Assembly: GCF_937973075.1 (NCBI RefSeq)
Contig: NZ_CALBWL010000065.1
Span: 1 to 64,000 of the forward strand
Origin: an uncultured Campylobacter sp.
GTDB lineage: Bacteria > Campylobacterota > Campylobacteria > Campylobacterales > Campylobacteraceae
Length of the DNA stretch: 64,000 bases
Reading direction: 5' to 3'
Shown here one piece after another: positions 8,242 through 17,446 of this stretch. Each line of letters begins with the position of its first letter. Position 1 is the first letter of the stretch. A model generated the notes under the pieces. It had not been told where the DNA came from. It ran no database searches and saw only the letters and a list, made by a program, of their open reading frames with translations. Made by a program: the position numbers and the translations under genes.

Positions 8242-9399
8242 ATGAATTTTAAAAAATTTTGTATTGCCTTTTTGATTTGTTTATCGCAGATGGCAGCAGC
8301 TGGTAGCTTTGATCTAAACTCCACGCTACGTCTGGGCGCATTCGACGCAAGCTCGCACCGACTGCTTTTATGCGGCAGTGGCGGCGAGCTTAGGATGTTT
8401 GATACTGCTAAATGGGATGTGGAGTTCGCGCAAAAATACAGCGATAACGAAATTACGGCTCTAAATTTTAAAAACGGCAAAATTTATCTAGCTTGGGGTG
8501 GAGCCGAAATCGCGGTACTAAACGACAGATTAAAGTTTTTACGCGCGCTTAAGACAGGGCGTAGCGGCACAGCCCAAATAGATGCGATCTATGCCGCAAA
8601 AGACGTGATTTACGCGGTAGTAGATAAGAATCAACTAATAAGATTAGACGAGGACTCTGATAACAGCGCGGATGGCGGCTACGCCCCAGGTGAGAATTCC
8701 ACCGCAAACGGGCAATCTTTAAATAAAAATTCCGCCCACGACGGGCTGCGAGGAATTTCATTTCATTACGGCAGGATCAATGCCGTTAGCCTAGGCGCTA
8801 ACGGACTTTGCGTCGCAAGTTGGGGCGGCGTAGCCTGTTTTAGCGCAGATCTCGTCGCGACTAAATCTAGCGGCAGCGATACAGCGCCCAATCGAGCCGC
8901 GCAGGGAGAGCTTGGTAGCGTGAAATTTAAAGATGCAGAATTTAATAATGCGAAAAGCGTGCAAGGCTCCGAGCCGAACGAAACAAAAGCTGGCCGCGCA
9001 AAGAGCGCGGAATTTCAAAGCTCAGAATTCAAAGGCGTAAAATTTCAAGACGAGGGGCTTAAAACTCGAAGCGAAATTTCAGCCGAAGCTGGCGATAAAA
9101 ATTTAAGCGGCTCTATCGCCACTGCGCTTGCAGACTGCGACGGGACGCTGTTTGTGGGCGATATAGAGGGGAATTTTATAAATTTAAAAAGCGGCGAGCG
9201 CAAAAGCGTGGGCTCTTGGATCAAATCCATCGTGTGCGCCCGCAGCACGCAGTTTATCGCTACTAAAGATAAAATTTACGAAAATCAAAAAGCAGGATTA
9301 AAGGAGGTTGTGGATTTAAAAAGCGAATTTTTAGCGATGTACGCAGACGGGGAAGCGATCCTCGTAGTCAGCAAATCAGGTAAAATTTTAAAATTCTAA
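8242..9399 (+). CDS. Periplasmic beta-propeller-like protein preceding nosZ
   Basis: This 385-residue protein starts with a Sec signal peptide (residues 1-20, ending AAAG). Short repeating strands such as RLLLCGSGGELRMFD, GKIYLAWGGAEIAVL, GTLFVGDIEGNFINL and EAILVVSKSGKILKF look like blades of a WD40/YVTN-type propeller. The middle (about residues 150-275) is low complexity, rich in Ser, Asn, Lys and Phe, with repeated AEF, SEF and KFQ units. It ends 12 bp before nosZ on the same strand, so it is probably the first gene of the nos operon. It may be an assembly or electron-transfer factor; I cannot name a function. Confidence 0.65.
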   Translation: MNFKKFCIAFLICLSQMAAAGSFDLNSTLRLGAFDASSHRLLLCGSGGELRMFDTAKWDVEFAQKYSDNEITALNFKNGKIYLAWGGAEIAVLNDRLKFLRALKTGRSGTAQIDAIYAAKDVIYAVVDKNQLIRLDEDSDNSADGGYAPGENSTANGQSLNKNSAHDGLRGISFHYGRINAVSLGANGLCVASWGGVACFSADLVATKSSGSDTAPNRAAQGELGSVKFKDAEFNNAKSVQGSEPNETKAGRAKSAEFQSSEFKGVKFQDEGLKTRSEISAEAGDKNLSGSIATALADCDGTLFVGDIEGNFINLKSGERKSVGSWIKSIVCARSTQFIATKDKIYENQKAGLKEVVDLKSEFLAMYADGEAILVVSKSGKILKF

Positions 9400-9411
9400 G
9401 AAAGGATTAGT

Positions 9412-12003
9412 ATGTTAAAAAGTTTCAAACCCGTGCTTTTGGGCTCGGTTTTGTTCGCCGCAAGCGCCCTGTGTGCCGCAGATAGCGACTTAGAGCGCGT
9501 GATGAAAGAACGAAATTTAAGCGAAAAAGACGTTTTGGCGGCGGCTAAGACCTATCAGCCGACCGGTAGGAAGGACGATTATATGGTGTTCTCCTCCGGC
9601 GGTCAAAGCGGACAGGTGCTAGTTTACGGCGTGCCGTCGATGAGGATCTACAAATATATCGGCGTATTTACCCCGGAGCCTTGGCAGGGATACGGCTTTG
9701 ACGAGGAGAGCAAGGCGGTCTTAAGATCCGGCTCTATTAACGGCAAAGAGATCAACTGGGGCGATACTCACCATCCAAATTTCAGCGAAAAAAACGGCGA
9801 GTATGTGGGCGATTATCTCTTTATCAACGATAAAGCGAACCCAAGAATTGCGGTTATAAATTTATCAGATTTCGAAACCACTCAAATAGTCGTAAATCCC
9901 GTAATCAAAAGCGATCACGGCGGCTCTTTCGTAACGCCTAATACCGAATACGTCATCGAAACCAGCCAATACGCAGCCCCTTTTGATAACGACTGGCACC
10001 CGATCGAGGAGTATCAGGCGGTTTATCGCGGTGCGGTAACGCTATGGAAATTTGACTACGATAAAGGTAAAATCGACGTAAACAAATCCTTTTCTCTAGA
10101 GCTTCCTCCATATATGCAAGATCTAAGCGACGCAGGTAAGGGCGAGAGCTTCGGCTGGGCGTTTACCAACAGCTTCAACTCCGAAATGTACACAGGCGGC
10201 ATCGAAAAGGGTCTGCCTCCTATGGAAGCCGGTATGAGCCGCAACGATACTGACTACTTGCACGTTTATAACTGGCAAATTCTAGAAAAGCTTGCTCAAG
10301 ATAGCAAAAACTACAAGGTTGTAAACGGACACAGAATCGTTACAATAGACGCCGCTGTAAAAGCGGGAGCGCTATTTTTGATCCCTGAAGCCAAATCCCC
10401 TCACGGCGTTGACGTTAGCCCTGATGGCCGCTATATCATCATCGGCGGTAAACTAGATACTCACGCTAGCGTTTATGATTTCAAAAAGATTAAAGAGCTA
10501 ATTGATAAGAAAGAATATGCAGGCAAGGATCCATACGGAATTCCGATCTTAGATATGCAAAAGACGCTTCACGGACAAGCTGAACTTGGTCTTGGACCTC
10601 TTCATAATACCTTCGATTCGCAAGACGGCATAATCTATACGTCGCTTTACGTCGATAGCCAGATCGTAAAATGGAACTACAAGACGCTAAAGGTTTTAGA
10701 TAGGATCAACGTCCACTACAATATCGGTCACCTCGATTCTATGGAGGGTAAATCCTCAAAGCCTGTCGGCAAATACGTAATCGCGCTGGATAAGCTTTCG
10801 ATCGATAGATTTAATCCTATCGGACCGCTTCATCCGCAAAATCACCAGCTGATCGACATTACAGGGCCTAAAATGGAGATGATTTACGATCTTCCTATCG
10901 GTCTAGGTGAGCCGCACGACGTAGTTTCTATCGCAGCCAGTAAGCTTCATACGAAACCTACCTATACTATGGGAACAAACTCTCGTACCGGCAAGCAGCA
11001 CCCTGCTATGACGCTAGCAGGTCAGGAGCGCATCGAGCGCGACGGCAAAAACGTAAAAGTCTATGCTACAGCGATCCGCAGCCATATTAATCCTGAGCAC
11101 ATCGAGGTTAATAAGGACGATAACGTAACGATCTATATGACAAATTTAGAGCGTGCCGAGGACGAAACTCACGGCTTTACGGTTGATGATTACGATCTGC
11201 ATATGTCGCTTGAGCCGGGTAAGACTGCGAGCGTAAATTTCATCGCAGATAAAGAGGGCGTATTTCCTTTCTACTGCACAGAATTCTGCTCTGCGCTGCA
11301 CCTTGAGATGTTTGGATATCTATATGTAAAAGATCCGAATAAAAAATACACTTCAGCTAAAGCTTCTATGCTAAAAGCTCTTAGCCCAGAAGCTCTAAAA
11401 GCCGAATACGATAAGGTAGTAGCTACGAATAAAGCCACCGACGACGTTATTCAATCAGTCGTTAAATTCTTAAAAGAGAAAAACTACGAAAAATATCCTA
11501 AGGTCAAGGCTTTAGTCGATGACGCGCTGGATCAATACGGCAAAATTCCTGAAACCAAAGCCAAGGCAGACGCCGCGGTAAAAGCCGGCGATATGAACGG
11601 CGCGATACTTTGGGAAGGTCAAGTTTGGCAGTATTTAGTAAAAACCGCAGATGTCGGACTTCGCGCTAAAAACAACCTGATCCGCGAGCTCTCCACTCCT
11701 ATGAGCGAGGCTGCATCTAACGGCGAGAAGGCTTACCTACGCGGAGGCTGCAACGGCTGCCACGTAATCGGTCAAGTAAGCTCCGGTCCTGATCTAACGG
11801 GCGTCCTACTTCGCCACGAAAACGGCGAGAAATGGGTAGCCGATTTTATCAAAGACCCTGCCAAATTCTACGAAGACGACTACGTCAAGGCTATGATAAA
11901 TTACTTCAACCTTCGCATGCCAAATCAGCATATGAAAGACGAAGAGATCAAAGATATCATCGAATACCTAAAATGGGTCGATGAGAACGCGGGTCTTAAC
12001 TAG
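9412..12003 (+). CDS. nosZ: Nitrous oxide reductase, clade II, with C-terminal cytochrome c domain
   Basis: NosZ reduces N2O to N2 in the periplasm with a CuZ [4Cu:2S] catalytic site and a binuclear CuA site. The 863-residue protein has a Sec signal peptide (not Tat), a mark of the clade II enzymes. A seven-bladed propeller follows, including the His-containing blocks SDHGGSF, SPHGVDVSPDG and GEPHDVV. The cupredoxin domain has the CuA ligands Cys622, Cys626, His630 and Met633 (YCTEFCSALHLEM). A monoheme cytochrome c domain with CNGCH at about residue 780 ends the protein; this fusion is known from Wolinella and Campylobacter. AAGGATT precedes the ATG. A strong hairpin follows the stop codon. 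Confidence 0.96.
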   Translation: MLKSFKPVLLGSVLFAASALCAADSDLERVMKERNLSEKDVLAAAKTYQPTGRKDDYMVFSSGGQSGQVLVYGVPSMRIYKYIGVFTPEPWQGYGFDEESKAVLRSGSINGKEINWGDTHHPNFSEKNGEYVGDYLFINDKANPRIAVINLSDFETTQIVVNPVIKSDHGGSFVTPNTEYVIETSQYAAPFDNDWHPIEEYQAVYRGAVTLWKFDYDKGKIDVNKSFSLELPPYMQDLSDAGKGESFGWAFTNSFNSEMYTGGIEKGLPPMEAGMSRNDTDYLHVYNWQILEKLAQDSKNYKVVNGHRIVTIDAAVKAGALFLIPEAKSPHGVDVSPDGRYIIIGGKLDTHASVYDFKKIKELIDKKEYAGKDPYGIPILDMQKTLHGQAELGLGPLHNTFDSQDGIIYTSLYVDSQIVKWNYKTLKVLDRINVHYNIGHLDSMEGKSSKPVGKYVIALDKLSIDRFNPIGPLHPQNHQLIDITGPKMEMIYDLPIGLGEPHDVVSIAASKLHTKPTYTMGTNSRTGKQHPAMTLAGQERIERDGKNVKVYATAIRSHINPEHIEVNKDDNVTIYMTNLERAEDETHGFTVDDYDLHMSLEPGKTASVNFIADKEGVFPFYCTEFCSALHLEMFGYLYVKDPNKKYTSAKASMLKALSPEALKAEYDKVVATNKATDDVIQSVVKFLKEKNYEKYPKVKALVDDALDQYGKIPETKAKADAAVKAGDMNGAILWEGQVWQYLVKTADVGLRAKNNLIRELSTPMSEAASNGEKAYLRGGCNGCHVIGQVSSGPDLTGVLLRHENGEKWVADFIKDPAKFYEDDYVKAMINYFNLRMPNQHMKDEEIKDIIEYLKWVDENAGLN

Positions 12004-12009
12004 CCCCAC

Positions 12010-12029
12010 TCTCCCCCGCAAGGGGGAGA
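12010..12029 (+). terminator. Intercistronic hairpin between nosZ and nosB
   Basis: TCTCCCCC and GGGGGAGA form an 8-bp perfect stem around a GCAA tetraloop, 6 bp after the nosZ stop. No real T-run follows (ATTTAAAGG), so it probably stabilises the nosZ message or lets only part of transcription continue into the accessory genes. Confidence 0.6.
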
Positions 12030-12045
12030 ATTTAAAGGAGACGAA

Positions 12046-12822
12046 ATGCCAAAATATAAAATTTACGCGATTTTAGCGCTGCTTATTATGACGGTCGCTT
12101 TTACCATCCCTACGCTTGGATTTTTCAAAGTCCAAGGCAAAATCGTATCGGGGCAGGTTAGCAGCGTCTCGCAGCTGCCCGCATACTCCGCACCGATATG
12201 GAATTTTTATACAAAAGCATCGTATAAAAATCACCTAATTCCTAGTGATGTTAAAAACGATCTAGGCGCGATGCTGGAGCATAAATTTGAAGTGGGCGTA
12301 CCTAGCATACCGGTGTGGAAAATTTCACTTGAAGCGCCAAACTATCCAAAAGAGGCTTTCCCCGATGGAATTCCACTTTACGTCCACGTTGACGGCTTTA
12401 GCGGCGATGTCGGCGAGATGAATACCCTAAATCACTATATCGGCATGTATCCCGTCTGGCGCGGCGGCACGCTCGAGCACTCGCTATCGCCGTATTATCT
12501 CATAATCGCGACGATCGGCATGCTTGCGTTTTTGTACTACGACGGCAAGGGGCAGACTCTGCTTATGATCCTGCCGATCATTGCGCCGCTTATCTTCATC
12601 GGCTGCTATGTGGGCTGGCTGTATTGGTTCGGGCACAACCTGCAAGACTGGGGTGCGTTTAAAATAAAGCCTTTTATGCCTACGGCGTTTGGCGACGGCA
12701 GCGTAGCGCATTTTACTACCCATTCATATCCGGCTCTTGGCTTTTGGCTAATGCTGGCCCTGTCGCTGCTATCGGCGTTAGCTCTACTATCTAAGAAAAA
12801 ATTCCTACGAGAGCATAGATGA
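12046..12822 (+). CDS. nosB: NosB-like membrane protein of the nos cluster
   Basis: This 258-residue protein lies between nosZ and nosD, as nosB does in Wolinella succinogenes. It has an N-terminal membrane segment, a periplasmic stretch containing YVHVDGFSGDVGEMNTLNHYIGM, and three or four C-terminal membrane segments ending in a Lys-rich tail. Conserved His and Met residues (NHYIGM, HFTTHSYPALGFW) could bind copper, but this is inference. NosB is typical of clade II clusters and its exact role is unsettled. The ribosome site AAAGGAGA is strong. The stop codon overlaps the nosD ATG. Confidence 0.8.
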   Translation: MPKYKIYAILALLIMTVAFTIPTLGFFKVQGKIVSGQVSSVSQLPAYSAPIWNFYTKASYKNHLIPSDVKNDLGAMLEHKFEVGVPSIPVWKISLEAPNYPKEAFPDGIPLYVHVDGFSGDVGEMNTLNHYIGMYPVWRGGTLEHSLSPYYLIIATIGMLAFLYYDGKGQTLLMILPIIAPLIFIGCYVGWLYWFGHNLQDWGAFKIKPFMPTAFGDGSVAHFTTHSYPALGFWLMLALSLLSALALLSKKKFLREHR

Positions 12823-14024
12823 GGCTTTTGCTTCTAGCATTCTCGCTCGCGCTAAGCTTAAGCGCGGGCGAGCTTCAAGACGCGATCGATAGCGCAAAAG
12901 CGGGCGATATTATCGAACTAGCCACGGGCGAGTACCACGGCAATATTTTAATCGATAAACCCCTTACTATCGACGGACTAGACCGCTCTGCCGTGATCAT
13001 AGGTGATCGCAACGGAACGGTCATCCGCGTCCGCTCTCCGCATGTTACAATCAAGAATTTAACAATTCAAAACGGAGGCTTCGAGCATCTTAGCGAGGAT
13101 GCAGGGATCAACGTAAGCGACGTAAACAGCGTAATCATAAAAAATAATCTCATCAAAGACGTACTCTACGGCGTCGTGCTAAGCAAGGCAAACGACGTAA
13201 CGATCGAGGGCAACGAAATTTCAAGTAACGCCTACCGCACGAGTTTCAAAGGCGACGGCATCAAGCTTTGGTATTCCAATGCCAATAAAATTTTAAATAA
13301 CGACGTCCACAACGTCCGCGACACCGTTTTTTACTTCTCTAATGGCAATCTCGTCGCAGGCAATAAAGGCCATAGCTGTCGTTATTCTCTGCACTTTATG
13401 AACTCCGGACATAACGTCGTAGAGGATAACTACTACGACGGCAACAGCGTGGGATTATTTTTTATGTTTTCAAGTGACAATATAGCTAGGCGTAACATCG
13501 TGCGCAACGCAGACGGCGCTTACGGCGTAGGTATCGGTATGAAGGATAGCTCAAATTTCAGGGTTACGGATAATAAAGTCATCTACAACGCCCGCGGATT
13601 TTATCTGGATCAATCCCCATATCAGCCGGGCTCGCTTAACGTTTTTGAAAACAATGATATTGAATACAACAGCATCGGCGTGCAATTCCACGCCACGCAG
13701 CTAAAAAGCGTATTTAAAAACAATAAATTTAAAGGTAATATGGAGATCGTGCTAAACGATACGCCTCAATCCAAGCTCTTGCAAAACGAATGGAGTGGCA
13801 ACTACTTCGACGATTACGACGGATTTGATCGCGACGGCGACGGCTACGGCGACGTTAGCTACAGCTCATACGCCTACGCGGATAGGCTTTGGGCGTATAA
13901 ACCGAATGTGCGGTTTTTTTACGGCTCCAGCGGGATCGCACTTTTAAATTTCATCTCCAAGCTAGCTCCGTTTTCAGAGCCTGAGCTACTGCTAAAAGAT
14001 CCAAAACCTAGGATGAGGCAATGA
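12819..14024 (+). CDS. nosD: Periplasmic copper-processing protein NosD
   Basis: NosD works with the NosFY ABC complex in supplying and assembling the CuZ site of NosZ. The 401-residue protein has a short Sec signal (residues 1-16) and then a right-handed parallel beta-helix seen as repeated N-N-I/V units (VIIKNNLIKDV, VTIEGNEISSN, NKILNNDVHNV, NIARRNIVRNA, FRVTDNKVIYN). The C-terminal WSGNYFDDYDGFDRDGDGYGD is a family block. It overlaps nosB and nosG by 4 bp each, so the genes are translationally coupled. Confidence 0.93.
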   Translation: MRLLLLAFSLALSLSAGELQDAIDSAKAGDIIELATGEYHGNILIDKPLTIDGLDRSAVIIGDRNGTVIRVRSPHVTIKNLTIQNGGFEHLSEDAGINVSDVNSVIIKNNLIKDVLYGVVLSKANDVTIEGNEISSNAYRTSFKGDGIKLWYSNANKILNNDVHNVRDTVFYFSNGNLVAGNKGHSCRYSLHFMNSGHNVVEDNYYDGNSVGLFFMFSSDNIARRNIVRNADGAYGVGIGMKDSSNFRVTDNKVIYNARGFYLDQSPYQPGSLNVFENNDIEYNSIGVQFHATQLKSVFKNNKFKGNMEIVLNDTPQSKLLQNEWSGNYFDDYDGFDRDGDGYGDVSYSSYAYADRLWAYKPNVRFFYGSSGIALLNFISKLAPFSEPELLLKDPKPRMRQ

Positions 14025-14821
14025 TAAAGAATAGACGCGAAGCGATAAAACTACTCGGCGGAGCGCTCGGAACACTCGGGGAAGCGAGCTTGTTTGCGGA
14101 TGAAAATTCTGCAAATTTTACAGGCGGCGAAGCGGGGAATTCCGTAAATTCTGCGGGGCAAAATTCCGCGCCGAATTCCATAAAACAAAATTCTGCGGAA
14201 AATTCTAGCGGGGATTCCGCCTCTTTATATCTGCGCCCGCCGGGAGCACTAGCAGAGCGCAGCTTTCGCTCTAGCTGTATCAAGTGCGGTCAATGCGTGC
14301 AGGTCTGCCCCTATCACAGTATCTATCTGCTTGACATCACGCATCTTTTTGACATCGGCACGCCCGTCATCGACGCCAAAGAGCGAGGCTGCTATCTTTG
14401 CGGCGCGCTTCCTTGCGTGCTCGCCTGTCCAAGCGGTGCGCTCAGCCACGAAACGAACGAGCCCAAAAAGGTCAAAATGGGTATCGCTGTGATCGAAAAT
14501 TTAGACGCCTGTTTGGCGTATCGCGGGCAGGCTTTAAAATCTAGCGATCTGCGCCCAAAGCCCGCCAAGACCGAGCAGGAGCGCGAGTTAAACTCCGCGC
14601 TGGCGGCGAAAGAGGGCAAACCCTGCGATCTATGTGCGTCGCTGTGCCCTTACCCGCAGCCGCTTGATGCCATAGCTATGATAGAAGCGGGCGCGCATTT
14701 CGCTCCGCAGATCCGCAGCGCTTGCGTCGGCTGTGGCGCGTGCGCAGAGCTCTGCCCGGCGCGTATCATCGAGATAATCCCGCGGGCGGATTACAAATCA
14801 ATCTATGAAGGAAAACAATGA
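14021..14821 (+). CDS. nosG: NosG, NapG-like 4[4Fe-4S] ferredoxin of the N2O quinol dehydrogenase
   Basis: NosG passes electrons from the membrane quinol dehydrogenase NosH towards cytochromes NosC1/C2 and NosZ. It begins with a twin-arginine-like signal (NRREAIKLLGG) and has cysteine groups for four clusters: CIKCGQCVQVCP, CYLCGALPCVLACP, CDLCASLCP and CVGCGACAELCP. Between the signal and the first cluster lies an Asn/Ser/Ala-rich insert (about residues 28-67) made of NSA-type units that most NapG proteins lack. Its DNA (14103-14219) is a run of AATTCYG repeats. The gene has 4-bp overlaps with both neighbours. Confidence 0.9.
   Translation: MIKNRREAIKLLGGALGTLGEASLFADENSANFTGGEAGNSVNSAGQNSAPNSIKQNSAENSSGDSASLYLRPPGALAERSFRSSCIKCGQCVQVCPYHSIYLLDITHLFDIGTPVIDAKERGCYLCGALPCVLACPSGALSHETNEPKKVKMGIAVIENLDACLAYRGQALKSSDLRPKPAKTEQERELNSALAAKEGKPCDLCASLCPYPQPLDAIAMIEAGAHFAPQIRSACVGCGACAELCPARIIEIIPRADYKSIYEGKQ
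14103..14219 (+). repeat. AATTCYG repeat run inside nosG
   Basis: Roughly eight copies of AATTCTG/AATTCCG, spaced by multiples of three, encode the NSA-rich linker of NosG. The same unit recurs in nosC1, the second nosL-like gene, cooS and the gene at 56554-58074. Confidence 0.6.
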
Positions 14822-15450
14822 AAAACTCTATTAAATTCCGCCTATGCTCGCTAGCTGCGGCACTTTTGCTATGCGGTTGCGGAGATGACGACGATTCAGG
14901 CTCTGCCGCGACAAGCTCAGCAGGGCAAAATTCCGTTTCGCAAGGCTCCGCAGAACAAAATTCTGCGAGTTTAAATTCCGCATCGCAGAAAGCGGATCAA
15001 AATTCCACCGCCAAGCCTCGCATCAGCGTTAAAAGCGGCGAAGCGCCTAAGAAGGACGATAAGTTCGTAAGCTACGATTTTTACGGCGAGCGAAATGTAA
15101 ATTTTAACCTCAACGGCGATGTGAACGAAACGACCAAAAATATCGTGGCATATTCGAGCATCAAAAACCAATACGAAAAGCTAAATTTCGATCTGATGAA
15201 AAAGCGCCTTGGGCACGATTTTATCCTGCGTTGCTCGGCGTGCCATGACGACTACGCCAACGGCATCATCGGTCCGTCGCTTCTAGATAAAACCGACGCG
15301 CAGATTGTAGATATGATTAAAAAATATAAATTTAAAGAAAAGCCTAATCCTCTTATGGTGCAGCTCGTAAACGGCATGAGCGAGCAGCAGATAGAGATGA
15401 TGGCGAAAGAAATTTATGAGTTCAACAAACAATTTAAGGAGCAGAAATGA
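14818..15450 (+). CDS. nosC1: NosC1, monoheme cytochrome c lipoprotein
   Basis: This is an electron carrier proposed to link the NosGH quinol dehydrogenase to NosZ. The 210-residue protein has a lipobox (ALLLCGCG; the lipidated Cys is near residue 19-21), an NSA-rich low-complexity linker (about residues 28-65) and one heme c site, CSACH, near residue 140. A class I cytochrome fold follows, with LMVQLVNGMS supplying a likely axial Met. The position matches W. succinogenes nosC1. Overlaps of 4 bp at both ends place it firmly in the operon. Confidence 0.85.
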   Translation: MKNSIKFRLCSLAAALLLCGCGDDDDSGSAATSSAGQNSVSQGSAEQNSASLNSASQKADQNSTAKPRISVKSGEAPKKDDKFVSYDFYGERNVNFNLNGDVNETTKNIVAYSSIKNQYEKLNFDLMKKRLGHDFILRCSACHDDYANGIIGPSLLDKTDAQIVDMIKKYKFKEKPNPLMVQLVNGMSEQQIEMMAKEIYEFNKQFKEQK

Positions 15451-15893
15451 AACCGGGCAAAATTTTAGCTTTGATTTTAGGCGTCGCGCTGATCGCGCTG
15501 ATGATCTTTATGGCTAGTTCGGACGATTCTAGCGCGCCACAGCAGGAAGTCAAGCCGCAAGCGCAAGCAAAGCCCGCGCCGCAGAGCAAAAGCGTCGATC
15601 TCATCGACGATAAGGACGTGAAAAATATTAAAATTTTGCAGCAGAGCGTCAAAGAGCGCGATTTTAAGGTTAGTAGCTCCTATCTGGTAAGCTGCGCGCC
15701 CTGCCACGGCGATGACGGACGCGGCAAGATCGCTCCGCCGATCGGTGGCAAAAGCAAGGATCAAATTTTAGCAAGCCTCAAAGATTATAAAGCGGGCAAG
15801 ATCAAAAACAGCCTAATGAGCGGGCTTTTAACCAACGTAAGCGACGAGAGCCTAGATAAGCTCGCGGATGAAATTTCAAAATTTAAAGAGTAG
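15447..15893 (+). CDS. nosC2: NosC2, monoheme cytochrome c
   Basis: This 148-residue small cytochrome has an N-terminal membrane or signal segment (ILALILGVALIALMIFMAS), a Pro/Gln/Ala-rich linker and one heme site, CAPCH, followed by GDDGRGKIAPPIGG. NSLMSGLLTNVSDESL carries the probable axial Met. It is the second electron carrier between NosGH and NosZ, as in Wolinella. The two cytochromes share the C-terminal fold but have different linkers, so they may serve different partners. Confidence 0.85.
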   Translation: MKPGKILALILGVALIALMIFMASSDDSSAPQQEVKPQAQAKPAPQSKSVDLIDDKDVKNIKILQQSVKERDFKVSSSYLVSCAPCHGDDGRGKIAPPIGGKSKDQILASLKDYKAGKIKNSLMSGLLTNVSDESLDKLADEISKFKE

Positions 15894-15896
15894 CTC

Positions 15897-16799
15897 TTGG
15901 ATAAATATAATTCGCGATGCACGATCAAAAATACGAGCTTTTTCTCGACCTTCGCGCTTAGAAATAAAAGCGGCAAATGGCGCCCAAGCATTCGGGCTCT
16001 GCGCTACGCCACGGTATTTTTGGTGCATCTGCTTTTCGTGCTTTCCTTCCGCGCGGATATTCAAATTTTAGAGGGCGACATCAGCGGCTCGCGGATACTT
16101 GGCTTTCACTTAGCAGATCCTTTCGCGACTCTTGAGGTGATCGCCGCGCACAAGGATTTGCCGATAAATCTGCTTATCGGCTCGGGCACCATTTTGCTAT
16201 TTTATTTCATCGCGGGCGGTAAGGCGTTTTGCTCGTGGATCTGCCCCTACGGAGCGCTTAGCGAGATCGGCGAGAAGCTGCATAATACGCTAATTGCCAA
16301 GCACGTCATCAAGGAGCGCACCCTGCCTCGCGGTATGCGATATGTGATCTGGGCGGCGTTTTTAGCGCTAAGCGCGATTACCGATCTGCTCGTTTTTGAA
16401 ATTTTTAACGTAGTTGGAATTTTATCGCGCTTCATCATCTACGGCTTTTCGCTCGCGGGGCTTTGGATCGTTTTTGTATTTTTGCTCGAAGTATTTTTTA
16501 GCAGGCGAGCGTGGTGCACTCATCTATGCCCGCTAGGAAGCACCTATTCGCTTGCGGCGAAAGCAAGCCTTAGCAAGATTACTTGGGATAAGAGTAGGTG
16601 CGATCACTGCGGCGTTTGCCAAGACGTCTGCTTCGTCTCGCACGTGCTGGATATTACCAAAAAAAAGGCATCCGAAAACCTAGGCGATAAGAGCAAATTT
16701 ATGCTAAAAGGGATCGACTGCACGCTGTGCGGACGCTGTATCGACGTGTGTCACCAAGACGCACTCGGTATCGGCAATAAACTAAAAGATATGATCTAA
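15897..16799 (+). CDS. nosH: NosH, NapH-like membrane quinol dehydrogenase subunit
   Basis: NosH takes electrons from menaquinol and passes them to NosG. It has 300 residues, about four membrane segments, two cytoplasmic CxxxCP motifs typical of NapH/NosR (CSWICPYGALSE and CTHLCPLGSTY) and two C-terminal [4Fe-4S] sets (CDHCGVCQDVC and CTLCGRCIDVC). The start is TTG, 3 bp after the nosC2 stop, with only a weak AAAGAG ribosome site. NosR is absent from the window, as expected for clusters that use NosGH. Confidence 0.9.
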   Translation: MDKYNSRCTIKNTSFFSTFALRNKSGKWRPSIRALRYATVFLVHLLFVLSFRADIQILEGDISGSRILGFHLADPFATLEVIAAHKDLPINLLIGSGTILLFYFIAGGKAFCSWICPYGALSEIGEKLHNTLIAKHVIKERTLPRGMRYVIWAAFLALSAITDLLVFEIFNVVGILSRFIIYGFSLAGLWIVFVFLLEVFFSRRAWCTHLCPLGSTYSLAAKASLSKITWDKSRCDHCGVCQDVCFVSHVLDITKKKASENLGDKSKFMLKGIDCTLCGRCIDVCHQDALGIGNKLKDMI

Positions 16800-16807
16800 G
16801 GAAGTCT

Positions 16808-17446
16808 ATGATAGAGATTAAAAACGTAAGCAAGAAATTCGCAGATCAATTCGTTTTAAAAGATATCGATCTAAATATCGCGGACGGCGAGCAGGTGCTT
16901 TTCGTCGGGCAAAACGGCGCGGGCAAAAGCTCACTGATGCGGACGATTTTGGGCGAATACATACCCACAAGCGGCAGCGTCGCTATCGACGGATTTGATT
17001 CGTTTAAGCAGCGCAGCCGCGCTCTACGCGGTATCAGCTTCGTGCCGCAAACTCCGCCGCCGCTTAAGCTGAGCCTGAATGAGCTCATCTACTTCGCCGA
17101 GCGTACGGCAGACGCAAGCAGAGCGGATATAGTAAAATTCTGCAGTGAAATGGAGCTTGATCTGAGTTCAAATTTAAACAAACCTTTTCATAAGCTATCC
17201 GGCGGTATGAAGCAGAAATTTTTAATTGCGCTAGCATTCGGCAGAGCCAGCAAGGCGATGATTTTTGACGAACCGACCGCCAATCTCGATCCGAGCGCGC
17301 GCGAGCGTTTTAAGACGCTTTTGCACAACCACGCAAAAGATAAGAGCTTGATCTTTATCTCGCATAGGCTCGAGGAAGTGGGAGGACTGGTAAAAAGAAT
17401 GATTTCAATGGATCTAGGGAGGATCGTAGATGACAAAAATGTTTAA
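16808..17446 (+). CDS. nosF: NosF, ABC transporter ATPase
   Basis: This is the ATPase of the NosFY complex that drives NosD-dependent sulfur or copper delivery to NosZ. The 212-residue protein has Walker A GQNGAGKSS, a signature LSGGM, Walker B MIFDEPTANLD and a switch His in FISHR. AAGGAAG precedes the ATG. The end overlaps nosL by 17 bp. Its permease partner nosY is not next to it but about 1.4 kb downstream, after nosL and a long non-coding gap. Confidence 0.92.
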   Translation: MIEIKNVSKKFADQFVLKDIDLNIADGEQVLFVGQNGAGKSSLMRTILGEYIPTSGSVAIDGFDSFKQRSRALRGISFVPQTPPPLKLSLNELIYFAERTADASRADIVKFCSEMELDLSSNLNKPFHKLSGGMKQKFLIALAFGRASKAMIFDEPTANLDPSARERFKTLLHNHAKDKSLIFISHRLEEVGGLVKRMISMDLGRIVDDKNV

